Positions 40,864 through 50,104 of a stretch of DNA of 64,000 bases are shown piece by piece. The DNA comes from Lachnospiraceae bacterium (GTDB lineage Bacteria > Bacillota > Clostridia > Lachnospirales > Lachnospiraceae). The translations under genes and the position numbers were made by a program. The stretch is taken from assembly GCA_016280395.1 (NCBI GenBank), contig JAEEGQ010000029.1:1-64000 (forward strand). The letters run 5' to 3'. The stretch's first letter is position 1. Each line of letters begins with the position of its first letter. The notes under the pieces are model-generated. The model ran no database searches. It saw nothing but the letters and a program-made list of their open reading frames with translations, and had not been told where the DNA came from.

Positions 40864-43800
40864 TCATTGTTTTTTCCTGAGTCCCGCAAGCATTGCGGTT
40901 TCTACGCCAACTGCGCAGGCAAGGAGTATAAGTCCTCCGAGGAATCCCCACTGAAGCGCGCCAAAGCCTTTGCTTTCTTCAGACTTTGTAACTGTGCTTT
41001 CTCTTCCGTTTCCGTCTTCCACTTTGCGGATCTCGCTCTTTATCGTCTGGTTTTCCTTTGTATTGATCTGGATCTCGCCGCTCATGGGTATTGCATCTTC
41101 GGCAACGGAAAGGATGATGCCGTCTTCAATTTCCGTGATGGTAAATTCATCTTTATCTATTGACTGTCCTTCAACAGTGATCGTGTCAATATCCTGTGAT
41201 GTTACTGGGAAGAAATAGTTCTGAACGTTTCCGTTTGTATGGATGGTTCTTACATCCTCTGCGGACACACTTATTTTTCCCGCATTAATGATCGTACCGT
41301 CGGTAAGAGTCACGATGAGGTTGCCGTTCTCGTCTATTGCGATGTTCGATACACCTATTCCGTCTTTGCCGTCTTTGCCGTCTTTGCCGTCTTTACCGTC
41401 GATACCATCCTTGCCGTTGATACCGTCTTTACCGTTCTGACCGTCTTTACCGTCGATACCGTCCTTGCCGTTGATACCGTCTTTACCGTTAAGACCGTCT
41501 TTTCCATCGATACCGTCCTTGCCGTTCTGACCGTCTTTACCGTTTATACCGTCTTTTCCGTTAAGACCGTCTTTACCGTTCTGACCGTCGTTTCCGTCCT
41601 TGCCATCCTTACCGTTAAGGCCGTCTTTACCGTTCATGCCATCTGCTCCGTTAAGGCCGGCATCACCCTTATCACCCTTGTCACCTTTATCGCCTTTGTC
41701 GCCTTTTTCGCCTTCGACACCCTGACTTCCTCTCGGGACATTGAAATCGTAAGCAGTGCCGTCTTCCATGGTGATAGTGAAAATGCAGGTGTCATTTGTC
41801 TTTGAGGTCTCTGTGACATTTACGATGCCGTTTCCGTTTTTAACTTCAAAGGTTGTATATGTACCGTCCGTATAAGTGATCTTGTAAATATCAACATTTC
41901 CTTCGGTCTTAAACGGTGTGATCGAAACTATGGACCGCTTTCCTGCCGGATCGTACAGGTGCGCCTTGTTGGATTCAAGGCTCTTGCAGTGTGAAAGATC
42001 GTCTTGGGCCGGTATTGTGATTACAGAGAATACATATTCTTCACGGTTATCTATATGTTCAAAGAGGAATTCGGTGTTGCCTTGTTCCGTTTCACCGATC
42101 TTTTCACGGCTTCCGTCGCCCTGGTACAGGTAGATCTCATATCCGCCGACAGGTCTTTCGGGAGTCGAAGGATCTGTCCATGAAAGGTTAATGGCAGTAC
42201 TTGTCTCGCTTGCGGACCATTCGGCCGAAAGATCCTCAACAGGCAGTGAAGGAGCCTTAACATTATCAACAACATAACCGAATACATAAACCGGCTTTAA
42301 TTCCTTTTCTCCGTCGGGATTTGTCTTTGCATCCACGGTGAAGAGGTTTGAAGGCCACTGTGCGAGCCTGTATGAAAAACCGTAAGCTCTTATGGTGCTT
42401 TCCGAAACGCCGTCTGCGCGCATACTGTCTGCATCAAGATCGTTTATCATACCCGCGATCGAAGTGCCTGCTCCGGTTGTCTCGGTCGTTCCTGAGCCGT
42501 ACATATTCTGAAGTGAAACATATGCACCCGCTTTAAAGCCGTTATCCATAAATTCAAATCCGAACAAAGCGGAAGTTTCCATTGTAAAGCCATGCGACAT
42601 TTCTTCCGATACGGAGGATTCGCGTTCATACGAATATGATATTGCAGTTGCGCCTCCGCCGTAATTCAGATCATTTACGGTGTCACCCTTTATCGAAACA
42701 TTTGCCGGAAGATTGTCCGAATGCATGTAACCGTAAGGATTGCCTTCGTTTCCAAGATACAGATTTGCGGAAAGCTTTGAGAGTTTTTTCAGTCCGGATT
42801 TTGCGGTTGCTATATGATTATTGTAATAATCCACATAATCGTTGTATTCCGGTACATCTATAAGCTGATAAGCCGGTTCTCCGGGGAAAGCAAGCTCAAG
42901 GCGGCTGTTCGTATCCCATGAGCCGTCGGGTTTTTGTACCTCATAAATATAGATTGTCACAGGTGTTCTGTACATTACCACCTGGTCCTTCCAGTAAGCC
43001 GTCCAGGAGGACCCTTTCGATTCGGCCCAGGCCTGTGAAAACTCACTGCTCCAGTCTCTTGCATATCCTGCGGAAACCGAAAAATCCGCAACGGAGGTGC
43101 TTACTTCCGCAGAGAATCCCGCTCCGAACGAAGTGCTTGTTGTTGTTTTCTGTTCATATGAATAGCTTTGTGAAAGCGTATAGGTTGTTGAGTTTGTTTC
43201 TGTAAGGTAATCTTTTGTTTCCGCAAAATACGGCGCAGCCTGCAGGATCGCGGCAACAGCGGGATCCGTGTAGGTATATCCCTTGTCCACATATCTTGCA
43301 ACAATACCGTCATGGTCGTTATCTATCGCGCATACAAGGTAATTCAGACCATAGCTCAGATCAGCTGAATTGTTGTCTGTTACGGTCAGCGGATAGAATT
43401 TATCGGGATTCAGGGTGTCATTTGACGAACCGCTGTATTCTGTAGCATCTCCCGTTTCGTTGTAGGTTCTGCCATATATCTGGCCGAGCGCAAAACGGAA
43501 ATACTCTTTGTTTGCAGTCTTTAAGCCTGTTGTAAACACGATCTGTTCATAACCTTCGACATTTCCGTCGAAATTGCCTGCGGCAACCGATGCAATAAAT
43601 GTTTCGGTAAGTTTTGTGTCGCCGTCTTCGCTGTCATCCCTGTCAAAATAATCAAGTCTGCAAGCTAAGAGTATATCGCTTCCGTCTTTTGGAACACTGT
43701 ATAGATCGCCGTTTATGAAGAGCATCCTCGGCTTCCCCTTGCCGTTGATCGCAACGAACTGAACAGCAATACGCTGGAACGAATCGTCCGCATATTCACC

Positions 43801-45135
43801 GCTCCCGTAGAAACCGCCTTCTGTCCAGGCGTTAGCTTCTTTCTTCGCCAGCATCTTATTGTTTCCCTGTCCGTCATAGATGCCGACATACAGGTAATCT
43901 TCATCAATATTGTAAGGATCGTCAACTGTCGAGCCGTCAAGTTCCACACAGTTGTAAATACCCGCAAGCGCAACTTCGGCTTTTACATCACCGTTAATGT
44001 CTCCTATCGAAAGACCTGCGGCAACACAGGTATGGATATCTTCGCCATCCTTTTCGTATACATACTGTCTCACATCCGGATCTTTCGAAAGAACTGATGT
44101 GCTTCCGCCGTATGCATAGCAAAGAGAAGGAGTATACATATATCTGGTCTGGCTTTTGCCTTTGTAAGAGTCGGTAAGTCTTCCGACATAACTTAAAGCA
44201 ACAAGGTCATCGATGCCGTCGCCGTTGATGTCGCCGGTTTCGATATCGCAGTTGAGCTTGTTGTCAACCCATGTTTCGTTAGCCGCAAAATCGCCCTCTT
44301 TGTCCAGGTAATATTTGTGCAGGAGATTTTTTGCGGGTGTGCTGTTCTTCTGTTTAAGAATGATATCTCTTGTTCCCGAAGTGTCAACTTCCACTTCAAC
44401 AAGACCGTAATCCGTACCATCGAAGCAAGCCCAGATGATGAGGGAATCTTTGCCGTCATTGTCATAATCGCCCGCGGTTATGTCAATGAAATTCATCGCA
44501 TTGAAAAGTGATGTGTTATCATTGTCTTTATCGTTTGTATTCCCCATCCAGTTAACTTTTTTGTTTAATTGCAGTCTCCCGGTCCTCCCGTTTGAATAAA
44601 CATAAACAAAAATATATTTGTTATTCATGGATGCCTGTTCTCCGACAACCGCAAACGAATCCCTGCGTCCGGTCCCGTTCGGATCAAAAGATACTATCTG
44701 CGCATAATTTAGTGTTGCGGATTCCGAACGGATCGTGTAATCCATCGAAGAACCGGTTCCTTTTTTTTGAAGCGCGTAGTTACTTAAGGTCAGTGAGCCC
44801 GGTGTTTTCGATATCCCGTCATATGCGGTAACGGAATATTCCAAATTGCTTGCTGTCAGCTGTGCGATCATGTCAGCAGTAGCATAGAGCAAAAGCTCAT
44901 TCTGCTCTGACATCAGGAACGGAACATTTTTTGCATAACCGTACGGGTTTGTGTTTTTCCCGTAAAGGCTCGGAGCCGTCTCTTCTTTTGCTTTAAGAGC
45001 TTCGTAAGTCTTTTTCCCCTTTTCGGTCTCTGCGGCATTTGAAGATAATGCCGATAAAGGCCCGAAGGCAAGAAACAGCGCAAGGACAAAACATAATGCC
45101 GAGCGCATTGCCTTAAATGTTTTGCTACGTTTCAT
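40864..45135 (-). CDS. Giant membrane-anchored surface protein: FG-GAP-like repeats, amphipathic beta region, FnIII, collagen-like stalk
   Basis: 1423 residues from ATG 45135 (MKRSKTFKAMRSALCF), with GGGG 8 bases upstream. Signal peptide 1-33. FG-GAP/VCBS-like calcium loops occur near residues 218 (GDYDNDGKDSL), 302 (GDINGDGIDDL) and 382 (GDINGDVKAEV), as in a beta-propeller. From about 640 to 900 there are long Ser/Thr-rich alternating stretches (QKTTTSTSFGAGFSAEVS, YSYERESSVSEEMSHGF) like amphipathic beta-hairpins of pore-forming proteins. An FnIII domain (about 965-1062) and a collagen-like Gly-X-Y tract (about 1140-1262, units GKDGINGKDGQN) follow. A beta domain and one C-terminal membrane helix (WGFLGGLILLACAVGVETAML) end it. 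Ligand unknown. Confidence 0.85.
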   Translation of the reverse strand: MKRSKTFKAMRSALCFVLALFLAFGPLSALSSNAAETEKGKKTYEALKAKEETAPSLYGKNTNPYGYAKNVPFLMSEQNELLLYATADMIAQLTASNLEYSVTAYDGISKTPGSLTLSNYALQKKGTGSSMDYTIRSESATLNYAQIVSFDPNGTGRRDSFAVVGEQASMNNKYIFVYVYSNGRTGRLQLNKKVNWMGNTNDKDNDNTSLFNAMNFIDITAGDYDNDGKDSLIIWACFDGTDYGLVEVEVDTSGTRDIILKQKNSTPAKNLLHKYYLDKEGDFAANETWVDNKLNCDIETGDINGDGIDDLVALSYVGRLTDSYKGKSQTRYMYTPSLCYAYGGSTSVLSKDPDVRQYVYEKDGEDIHTCVAAGLSIGDINGDVKAEVALAGIYNCVELDGSTVDDPYNIDEDYLYVGIYDGQGNNKMLAKKEANAWTEGGFYGSGEYADDSFQRIAVQFVAINGKGKPRMLFINGDLYSVPKDGSDILLACRLDYFDRDDSEDGDTKLTETFIASVAAGNFDGNVEGYEQIVFTTGLKTANKEYFRFALGQIYGRTYNETGDATEYSGSSNDTLNPDKFYPLTVTDNNSADLSYGLNYLVCAIDNDHDGIVARYVDKGYTYTDPAVAAILQAAPYFAETKDYLTETNSTTYTLSQSYSYEQKTTTSTSFGAGFSAEVSTSVADFSVSAGYARDWSSEFSQAWAESKGSSWTAYWKDQVVMYRTPVTIYIYEVQKPDGSWDTNSRLELAFPGEPAYQLIDVPEYNDYVDYYNNHIATAKSGLKKLSKLSANLYLGNEGNPYGYMHSDNLPANVSIKGDTVNDLNYGGGATAISYSYERESSVSEEMSHGFTMETSALFGFEFMDNGFKAGAYVSLQNMYGSGTTETTGAGTSIAGMINDLDADSMRADGVSESTIRAYGFSYRLAQWPSNLFTVDAKTNPDGEKELKPVYVFGYVVDNVKAPSLPVEDLSAEWSASETSTAINLSWTDPSTPERPVGGYEIYLYQGDGSREKIGETEQGNTEFLFEHIDNREEYVFSVITIPAQDDLSHCKSLESNKAHLYDPAGKRSIVSITPFKTEGNVDIYKITYTDGTYTTFEVKNGNGIVNVTETSKTNDTCIFTITMEDGTAYDFNVPRGSQGVEGEKGDKGDKGDKGDKGDAGLNGADGMNGKDGLNGKDGKDGNDGQNGKDGLNGKDGINGKDGQNGKDGIDGKDGLNGKDGINGKDGIDGKDGQNGKDGINGKDGIDGKDGKDGKDGKDGIGVSNIAIDENGNLIVTLTDGTIINAGKISVSAEDVRTIHTNGNVQNYFFPVTSQDIDTITVEGQSIDKDEFTITEIEDGIILSVAEDAIPMSGEIQINTKENQTIKSEIRKVEDGNGRESTVTKSEESKGFGALQWGFLGGLILLACAVGVETAMLAGLRKKQ
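41340..41700 (-). repeat. Collagen-like Gly-X-Y coding repeat
   Basis: About 40 uninterrupted Gly-X-Y triplets, mostly GKDG with N, I, L or Q variants, are coded by imperfect 9- and 18-bp DNA repeats. The Asp-rich and Lys-rich, Pro-poor composition matches bacterial collagen-like stalks, where charge pairs rather than hydroxyproline stabilise the triple helix. Confidence 0.88.
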
Positions 45136-45202
45136 TTCATTTTCCCCTTTCATTATCCTGAAGCGCTTTTTAAGGCGCATTTTCCTTTACGGTATCATTA
45201 TA

Positions 45203-45265
45203 TAAAAAAACACACTCCGAAACGAAATCTTGCATAATTGCAAGAAAAGAATTTCGGAATGTGTA
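45203..45265 (-). terminator. Terminator of the nadK-to-response-regulator operon
   Basis: A 13-pair outer stem (45210-45222 with 45252-45264) encloses a small perfect hairpin (45229-45234/45239-45244). On the minus strand it is followed by T7. The one odd pair (C45215/A45259) is a G-U wobble on the minus strand. It lies 30 bp after the response regulator stop. Confidence 0.85.
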
Positions 45266-45294
45266 TATTTGTTAAATTTATAAATCGGTTCGTT

Positions 45295-45966
45295 TTAAGA
45301 TCTTTCGAGCACATAGCCTTCTTTGTGGGAAGTTGTTGCCATAAGCCCGGCGCCGCTCTTTTCGAGCTTTTTGTTAAGCCTTGAAACCGTTGTGTACAGT
45401 GCGTTAAGGTCAGAACCCGGATCGGCCCCCCATATTGTTTTATAGAGCTCGTCCTTTGAGATCAGCTGTCCGGTCTTCTTTACAAGCATGAGCAGCACCA
45501 TGAATTCCTTTCTTGTAAGACCAAGTTCAGCGTCATCACAGTAACAGAGCTCAGAACCCGTGTCGATCTTAAGCCTGCCGTATTTTAACACGCGCTTTGT
45601 GGCGGCAGCGGCTCGAAGGCGAGCTTCGACCCTTGCAAGAAGAATCCTGATGTCATAAGGTTTCGAAAGATAATCGTCTCCGCCCGAACGCAGGCCGTTT
45701 ATTACATCCTCGTTTTCTCCGAGGGCTGACAAAAAGATGATCGGTATGTTAAACCTGCTCTTTATCTCTTTGCAGAGTTCAACGCCGTCCCCGTCCGGAA
45801 GCATTATATCGAGCACGATGATATCCGGCTCGTGCTCTGCAAGGATTTCCCTGCATTCCTTTACCGTTCCGGCGCAAAGGCAGTTATAATCCTCCATTGC
45901 AAAGGCTTCTTTGTTGATCTCCATTATATGCGGATTGTCTTCCACCAAAAGTACCGTATAGCTCAT
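45295..45966 (-). CDS. OmpR/PhoB-family response regulator
   Basis: 223 residues. Receiver domain (1-115): VLLVEDNPH acidic pair, the phospho-acceptor Asp in DIIVLDIMLPDGDG (about residue 53), LSALG Thr/Ser switch and the invariant Lys in YLSKPYD. The C-terminal winged helix (about 130-222: LGLTRKEFMVLLMLVKK, LNALYTTVSRLNKKL) binds DNA. GGGGAG precedes the ATG. It follows the histidine kinase by 43 bp and is its obvious partner. The terminator at 45203-45265 separates it from the collagen-like gene, which may or may not be a target. Confidence 0.93.
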   Translation of the reverse strand: MSYTVLLVEDNPHIMEINKEAFAMEDYNCLCAGTVKECREILAEHEPDIIVLDIMLPDGDGVELCKEIKSRFNIPIIFLSALGENEDVINGLRSGGDDYLSKPYDIRILLARVEARLRAAAATKRVLKYGRLKIDTGSELCYCDDAELGLTRKEFMVLLMLVKKTGQLISKDELYKTIWGADPGSDLNALYTTVSRLNKKLEKSGAGLMATTSHKEGYVLERS

Positions 45967-46009
45967 ATCTTCTCCCCTTTGTGATGCTCTTTATGAAAAT
46001 CTTCCCGTA

Positions 46010-47962
46010 TCATGTCCTGTCTTTTGGAACCGTAAAAGCGAATACCGAACCTTCGGGACCTGTCTTTACAAGCTCGATCTTTCCGCCGTGAAGGGCTATG
46101 GATTCACTGCATATCGCAAGCCCGAGGCCCGTTCCGCCGTCCTTTGTAAACCCGCGTTCAAAGATATGCGGAACATATTCGGGAGCTATACCTGTGCCTG
46201 TATCTGTCACTGTGAATACCGTAAAAGCGCCTTCATCTGCCGTTGTTACGGAAATTCTGCCGTTTTCGGTATGTTTGCTCGCGTTAACCACAAGATTTAT
46301 TATAACCTGCAGCAGCAGCTCAAAGTTACCGTAAAGCCTGCCTGTCGAGTGTTCATCTGTGATGAATTCATTCGAACGCTTCATGCAGACGGGTTTTAGT
46401 ATTGCACCCGCTCTTTTAAGCAGTTCGCTGCATTCTATCGGTGTAAAAGCAGCTTTGTCCTGCTTTCCGTAGGTATAATCCATAAGCTTGGTAACTATCT
46501 CTCCGAGCCTGTCCGCTTCGCTCCTTATGGTTTTGAGCCTTTCGGGGCTCTTGAGCTCCTGTCCGCGTTCTGCCTGGAGTTCCATAAGCTGCGCATAACC
46601 CGAGATAACGGTCAGAGGCGTCTTTAACTCATGAGCAACTGTCTGCAGGAAATCGCGGTTCATGGTGTTAACCTGTCCGAGAACCTCGTTTCTCTGCTGC
46701 TCTTCCTGTAAAAGCATGGCCTGACGGACATTCCTCATATTGATGACTACGGCGAGGATAAGAATATAGATAAGCATTCCGTACTGGGCCCTGCCTATAT
46801 GCGCGATATATTCGTTGTCTCCGGTCTTTACGGCTTCGGAGACCATCAATGTCACAAGCGGGATAATTGCGGCAGCGGATACGAATTCCGCAATATTCCT
46901 GTTTTCTTTATGGGAAAGGAACATTATCAGGTGTATAAGGAATACGATAAATGTCGCAAGTGACACATAATAGCAGACATGGCACAATGCAACGAGATCG
47001 TGTGTGTCAAGAATAAAGTGGAACAGACACAAACCTGTATAAATCGCCAAAAATATAAATTTCAGAAGCTTTGGCACTGCTTTGCTGAAAAACGCGATGA
47101 CAAGGAACATGGATGTCATGGGGATAAGCGACGCTATAAGGACAGTCAGCCTGTATGTAAAGACATAATCGGTTCCGGGAGGCAAAAGGTATTCGGTCAA
47201 AAAATACTGGTTTCTTACCGAGATCACGAAGCTGCAGACGGTAAGCGCAAAAAACTCCCTGTTTTTGAGCACTGCGGCGCTCAAAAGAAAATAAAACCCA
47301 AGAAAGATAAAGCCTCCGCTGATGAGTATTGAGCGCAGATTACGCTTCTTTACAAATTCGTCGATAACACGCGGCGAACCTATATATGTCGACTGGATAA
47401 AACCGCCTTCGTTATGGATGTAATTTGAGAACTGATAGATAACTTCGGCTTCCCCGTTCTCAAGATAAACGGGAAAACGCATGAAACAGCTGCCTGCCTT
47501 TGCCTTTGATGGATCATCGGAAACATAGCCTGCATTGAGTACTTCGTTGCCGTTTACAAACACTCTTGTGCCGTAATCAACCGAATATCCGGCTATTTCA
47601 AGCTGTGTGCCGGGTTTGCCCTTGATAATGACCCTGAATGTACCGTATCTTCTCTCCGTAATGTCAACTCTTTCGGATTCCTGCACGGGATTTTTGAAAT
47701 CTTCGGGGTAAAGAAGAACATCCTTGTAGTATTTCCAGTCGTTGTTCATCCTGTAGAGACGGTTTTCGGTATCGAGACCGGTTACATCAGCCACTCCGTC
47801 GACAGGGTCGAATTCACTGAAAGAATAGCTGCAGCGTTCCTTTACATAGAAAGAAAAAGCCCCGATAAAAGCTATTACCAGGGCTGTTATTATAATGTTT
47901 GCTATAGGAATTTTGACGTTCAGTTTATTCATCCCAGTTGTGATATACATTCTGGACATCAT
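46010..47962 (-). CDS. Membrane sensor histidine kinase with jelly-roll sensor and 7TM region
   Basis: 650 residues if ATG 47962 is used (GAGG 6 bases upstream, inside yebC); ATG 47932 (MNKLNVKIPIANIII) is an alternative giving 640. One membrane helix (about 20-40), an extracellular jelly-roll-like domain (about 50-210: FRVIIKGKPGTQLEIAGYSV, TRVFVNGNEVL) and seven membrane helices (about 213-425) give the 7TMR-DISM layout, in which the outer domain usually binds carbohydrate. HisKA has DFLQTVAHELKTPLTVISGY with His444, and HATPase has NLVVNASKH, DTGTGIAP and GGTGLGLAI. The ligand is unknown. Confidence 0.88.
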   Translation of the reverse strand: MMSRMYITTGMNKLNVKIPIANIIITALVIAFIGAFSFYVKERCSYSFSEFDPVDGVADVTGLDTENRLYRMNNDWKYYKDVLLYPEDFKNPVQESERVDITERRYGTFRVIIKGKPGTQLEIAGYSVDYGTRVFVNGNEVLNAGYVSDDPSKAKAGSCFMRFPVYLENGEAEVIYQFSNYIHNEGGFIQSTYIGSPRVIDEFVKKRNLRSILISGGFIFLGFYFLLSAAVLKNREFFALTVCSFVISVRNQYFLTEYLLPPGTDYVFTYRLTVLIASLIPMTSMFLVIAFFSKAVPKLLKFIFLAIYTGLCLFHFILDTHDLVALCHVCYYVSLATFIVFLIHLIMFLSHKENRNIAEFVSAAAIIPLVTLMVSEAVKTGDNEYIAHIGRAQYGMLIYILILAVVINMRNVRQAMLLQEEQQRNEVLGQVNTMNRDFLQTVAHELKTPLTVISGYAQLMELQAERGQELKSPERLKTIRSEADRLGEIVTKLMDYTYGKQDKAAFTPIECSELLKRAGAILKPVCMKRSNEFITDEHSTGRLYGNFELLLQVIINLVVNASKHTENGRISVTTADEGAFTVFTVTDTGTGIAPEYVPHIFERGFTKDGGTGLGLAICSESIALHGGKIELVKTGPEGSVFAFTVPKDRT

Positions 47963-48653
47963 CCGAATCCTCTAAAAGATCGAGGATCCTGTTCATGCAC
48001 TTGATGTCGTTCTCGTCGGTAAGCTCAACATAGGTCTGGGGGATCATTGTGACATCGGCCTCAACCATAGGGATACCTGCCTTGTCAAATGCCTCGTAAA
48101 CAGCGCTGAAATCCTCGGGTGCCGTGATGATCTCGTAGCTGTCTTCTTCGTCAGAGATGTCCTCTGCGCCTGCTTCGATAGCGATAAGCTCGATATCGTC
48201 GTAGGAAGCGTCACACTCTTCTTTATCTATGATTATCTGGCCCTTCTTGTCAAACATGAAAGATACGCAGCCCTGAGCGCCGATGCTGCCATTACCCTTT
48301 GAAAAAGCGGCTCTGACATCTGCTGCGGTCCTGTTCTTGTTATCCGTAAGACCGTCAACGATTATCGCGGTACCCTTCGGGCCGTAGCCTTCGTAGGTAA
48401 CGTGCTCGTAGTTAACGCCCGAACCTTCGCCGGCAGCCTTCTTGATACTGCGGTCGATAGTGTCGTTTGGCATGTTCTGGGCTTTTGCTTTTGTAATGAT
48501 ATCTTTTAACCTTGAGTTATTGTTGGGATCCGGACCGCCTTCCTTAACGGCAACTGCGATCTCGCGTCCGAGCTTGGTGTATATCTTACCCTTTGCCGCG
48601 TCGTTCTTCTCTTTCTTATGTTTGATGTTTGAAAACTTGTTATGACCTGACAT
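47925..48653 (-). CDS. yebC: YebC/PmpR-family protein
   Basis: 242 residues, full length. The family blocks SGHNKFSNIKHKKEKNDAAKG, YEGYGPKGTAIIVDGLTDNK and NGSIGAQGCVSFMFDKKGQI are intact. Members are DNA-binding regulators, and recent work on related proteins links them to rescue of ribosomes stalled on poly-proline; which applies here cannot be told from sequence. GGAGG precedes the ATG. It follows argR by 17 bp, and its 3' end overlaps the start of the histidine kinase gene. Confidence 0.94.
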   Translation of the reverse strand: MSGHNKFSNIKHKKEKNDAAKGKIYTKLGREIAVAVKEGGPDPNNNSRLKDIITKAKAQNMPNDTIDRSIKKAAGEGSGVNYEHVTYEGYGPKGTAIIVDGLTDNKNRTAADVRAAFSKGNGSIGAQGCVSFMFDKKGQIIIDKEECDASYDDIELIAIEAGAEDISDEEDSYEIITAPEDFSAVYEAFDKAGIPMVEADVTMIPQTYVELTDENDIKCMNRILDLLEDSDDVQNVYHNWDE

Positions 48654-48670
48654 AAATCCTCCAAAAACTT

Positions 48671-49135
48671 TTAATTATTACTGCGAACGAGCTTTTTTAT
48701 CCTGCTCATTACAAGATCGGTATCCTTTACGCTCCTGACGGCGCACATGATCGTATCGTCTCCGGCTATGCAGCCCGCAACGCCCTCAAGGTGCATTGCG
48801 TCGATCGCTGCGGCAACAGCCATTGCCATACCCGGAACGGTCTTGATCACAATGATATTTATGGCTCTGTCCATTGAAACAAACCCATTTTGCAATATAC
48901 GGACGTATTTGTCAAGATAAGAATCTTCAACTCCGCCCTTTGACATTTCAGCGTATTTCTGCCTGCCGCCTTCTATGGCAACCTTTGAGAGCTTAAGCTC
49001 CCTGATGTCTCTTGAGATAGTTGCCTGAGTGACCTTATAGCCGCTCTTAAAGAGCATCTCGGCAAGCTGTTCCTGTGTTTCGACATCATTGTTTGTGATC
49101 AGTTCAAGAATTTTTGCGTGTCTCCCTACCTTCAT
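48671..49135 (-). CDS. argR: Arginine repressor ArgR/AhrC
   Basis: 154 residues. N-terminal winged helix (1-70: KILELITNNDVETQEQLAEML, TQATISRDIRELKLSKV) and C-terminal oligomerisation and arginine-binding domain (80-150: FVSMDRAINIIVIKTVPGMA, VAGCIAGDDTIMCAV). It is a hexamer that represses arginine synthesis and activates catabolism when arginine is bound. AAGGA precedes the ATG. It lies between nadK and yebC; the recN gene that usually follows argR in Firmicutes is missing here. Confidence 0.96.
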   Translation of the reverse strand: MKVGRHAKILELITNNDVETQEQLAEMLFKSGYKVTQATISRDIRELKLSKVAIEGGRQKYAEMSKGGVEDSYLDKYVRILQNGFVSMDRAINIIVIKTVPGMAMAVAAAIDAMHLEGVAGCIAGDDTIMCAVRSVKDTDLVMSRIKKLVRSNN

Positions 49136-49150
49136 AGCATTCCTTTCTTT

Positions 49151-49990
49151 TTAGCTTCCCCATCCGAGCTTTGTACGAAGCGCCTTATAAAAGGCCTCCT
49201 GCTCAAAACGGATCAGCGTAGCTGTCCTTTCGGACCTTTTGATCTCGATCGTTTCATTTTCTTTGATATATCCGGCCTGTACTCCGTCTATCGTTACGGC
49301 AGCTTCGTCATCGGCCGGCCTTCGTTTTCTGAAAGTGACCGTTATCCTGTCATCCTCAGGCAATACAAGGCTTCTGTTCCCAAGAGAATGCGGACATACC
49401 GGTGTGATCACCATCATCCGTGAATCATGGGAAAGCACAGGGCCGCCGGCTGAAAGATTATAAGCAGTCGAGCCTGTCGGAGTAGAAACAAGAAGCCCGT
49501 CACCCGAATAGCTCTGCATCGACACACCGTTTATGCAAAGGTCAAGCGTCACAAGCCTTGCATAACCCTTTGCGGTTATACAGATATCATTCAGCGCATA
49601 TTCGGTATTTCCGTTCAATCGCGTTTCAAGCATCATGTGATCTTCGATGAAATAATCACCGGATATCACCCTGTCAAGCGCCTCTTCTATCCCGTCCTTG
49701 CGTATCTCGGCAAGAAAACCCAGGGTTCCGAGGTTTACTCCGAGCAGCGGAATATTGAATTCCGATATGTCACGGGCCGCATGCAGCAGTGTCCCGTCTC
49801 CGCCGAGAACAATGACGCAATCGGTATTTTCTTCAATACAGCTCTTGTCAACAAAGCCGTAAAGCGTGCCGTCGGCAGTTACCGCGCGGTATGACAGCAT
49901 TCCCCTGCTCTTAAGATATTCTTCGATCTTTTCCGTAAGAACAAATCCCTGGTCTTTTTCGGGATTGGTTATTATGCAGAATTTTTTCAC
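49151..49990 (-). CDS. nadK: NAD kinase
   Basis: 279 residues from GTG 49990 (MKKFCIITNPEKDQGF), with GGAGGGG 3 bases upstream. A longer frame to TTG 50008 would run through that site. It makes NADP from NAD. The signature GGDGTLLHAARD, the NAD-binding block DGLLVSTPTGSTAYNLSAGG and CPHSLGNRSLVLPED are present. It starts its own transcription unit (promoter 50024-50052) and is followed by argR after 15 bp. Confidence 0.95.
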   Translation of the reverse strand: MKKFCIITNPEKDQGFVLTEKIEEYLKSRGMLSYRAVTADGTLYGFVDKSCIEENTDCVIVLGGDGTLLHAARDISEFNIPLLGVNLGTLGFLAEIRKDGIEEALDRVISGDYFIEDHMMLETRLNGNTEYALNDICITAKGYARLVTLDLCINGVSMQSYSGDGLLVSTPTGSTAYNLSAGGPVLSHDSRMMVITPVCPHSLGNRSLVLPEDDRITVTFRKRRPADDEAAVTIDGVQAGYIKENETIEIKRSERTATLIRFEQEAFYKALRTKLGWGS

Positions 49991-50023
49991 GATCCCCTCC
50001 GGATTCAATGCTCAAGCGAATTT

Positions 50024-50052
50024 ATCTTATCACTTATCAATGGGATTATCAA
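50024..50052 (-). promoter_or_regulatory. Promoter of nadK-argR-yebC and probably the two-component genes
   Basis: On the minus strand, -35 TTGATA (50047-50052), 17-bp spacer, -10 TAAGAT (50024-50029), between tlyA and nadK. Confidence 0.7.
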
Positions 50053-50104
50053 GAAAAAAATGAATATTCATATGTATAATCGAATTATTTATACATCCGG
50101 CAGT

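Noticed and set aside
41340-41700. CRISPR-like periodic repeat
   Set aside because: The period follows codons in frame (9 and 18 bp), there are no unique spacers, and no cas genes are present.
41239-41805. 188-codon plus-strand frame of repeated FTVxTVF units
   Set aside because: It is the antisense of the collagen-like repeats; the amino acid pattern follows from GKDG codons read backwards.
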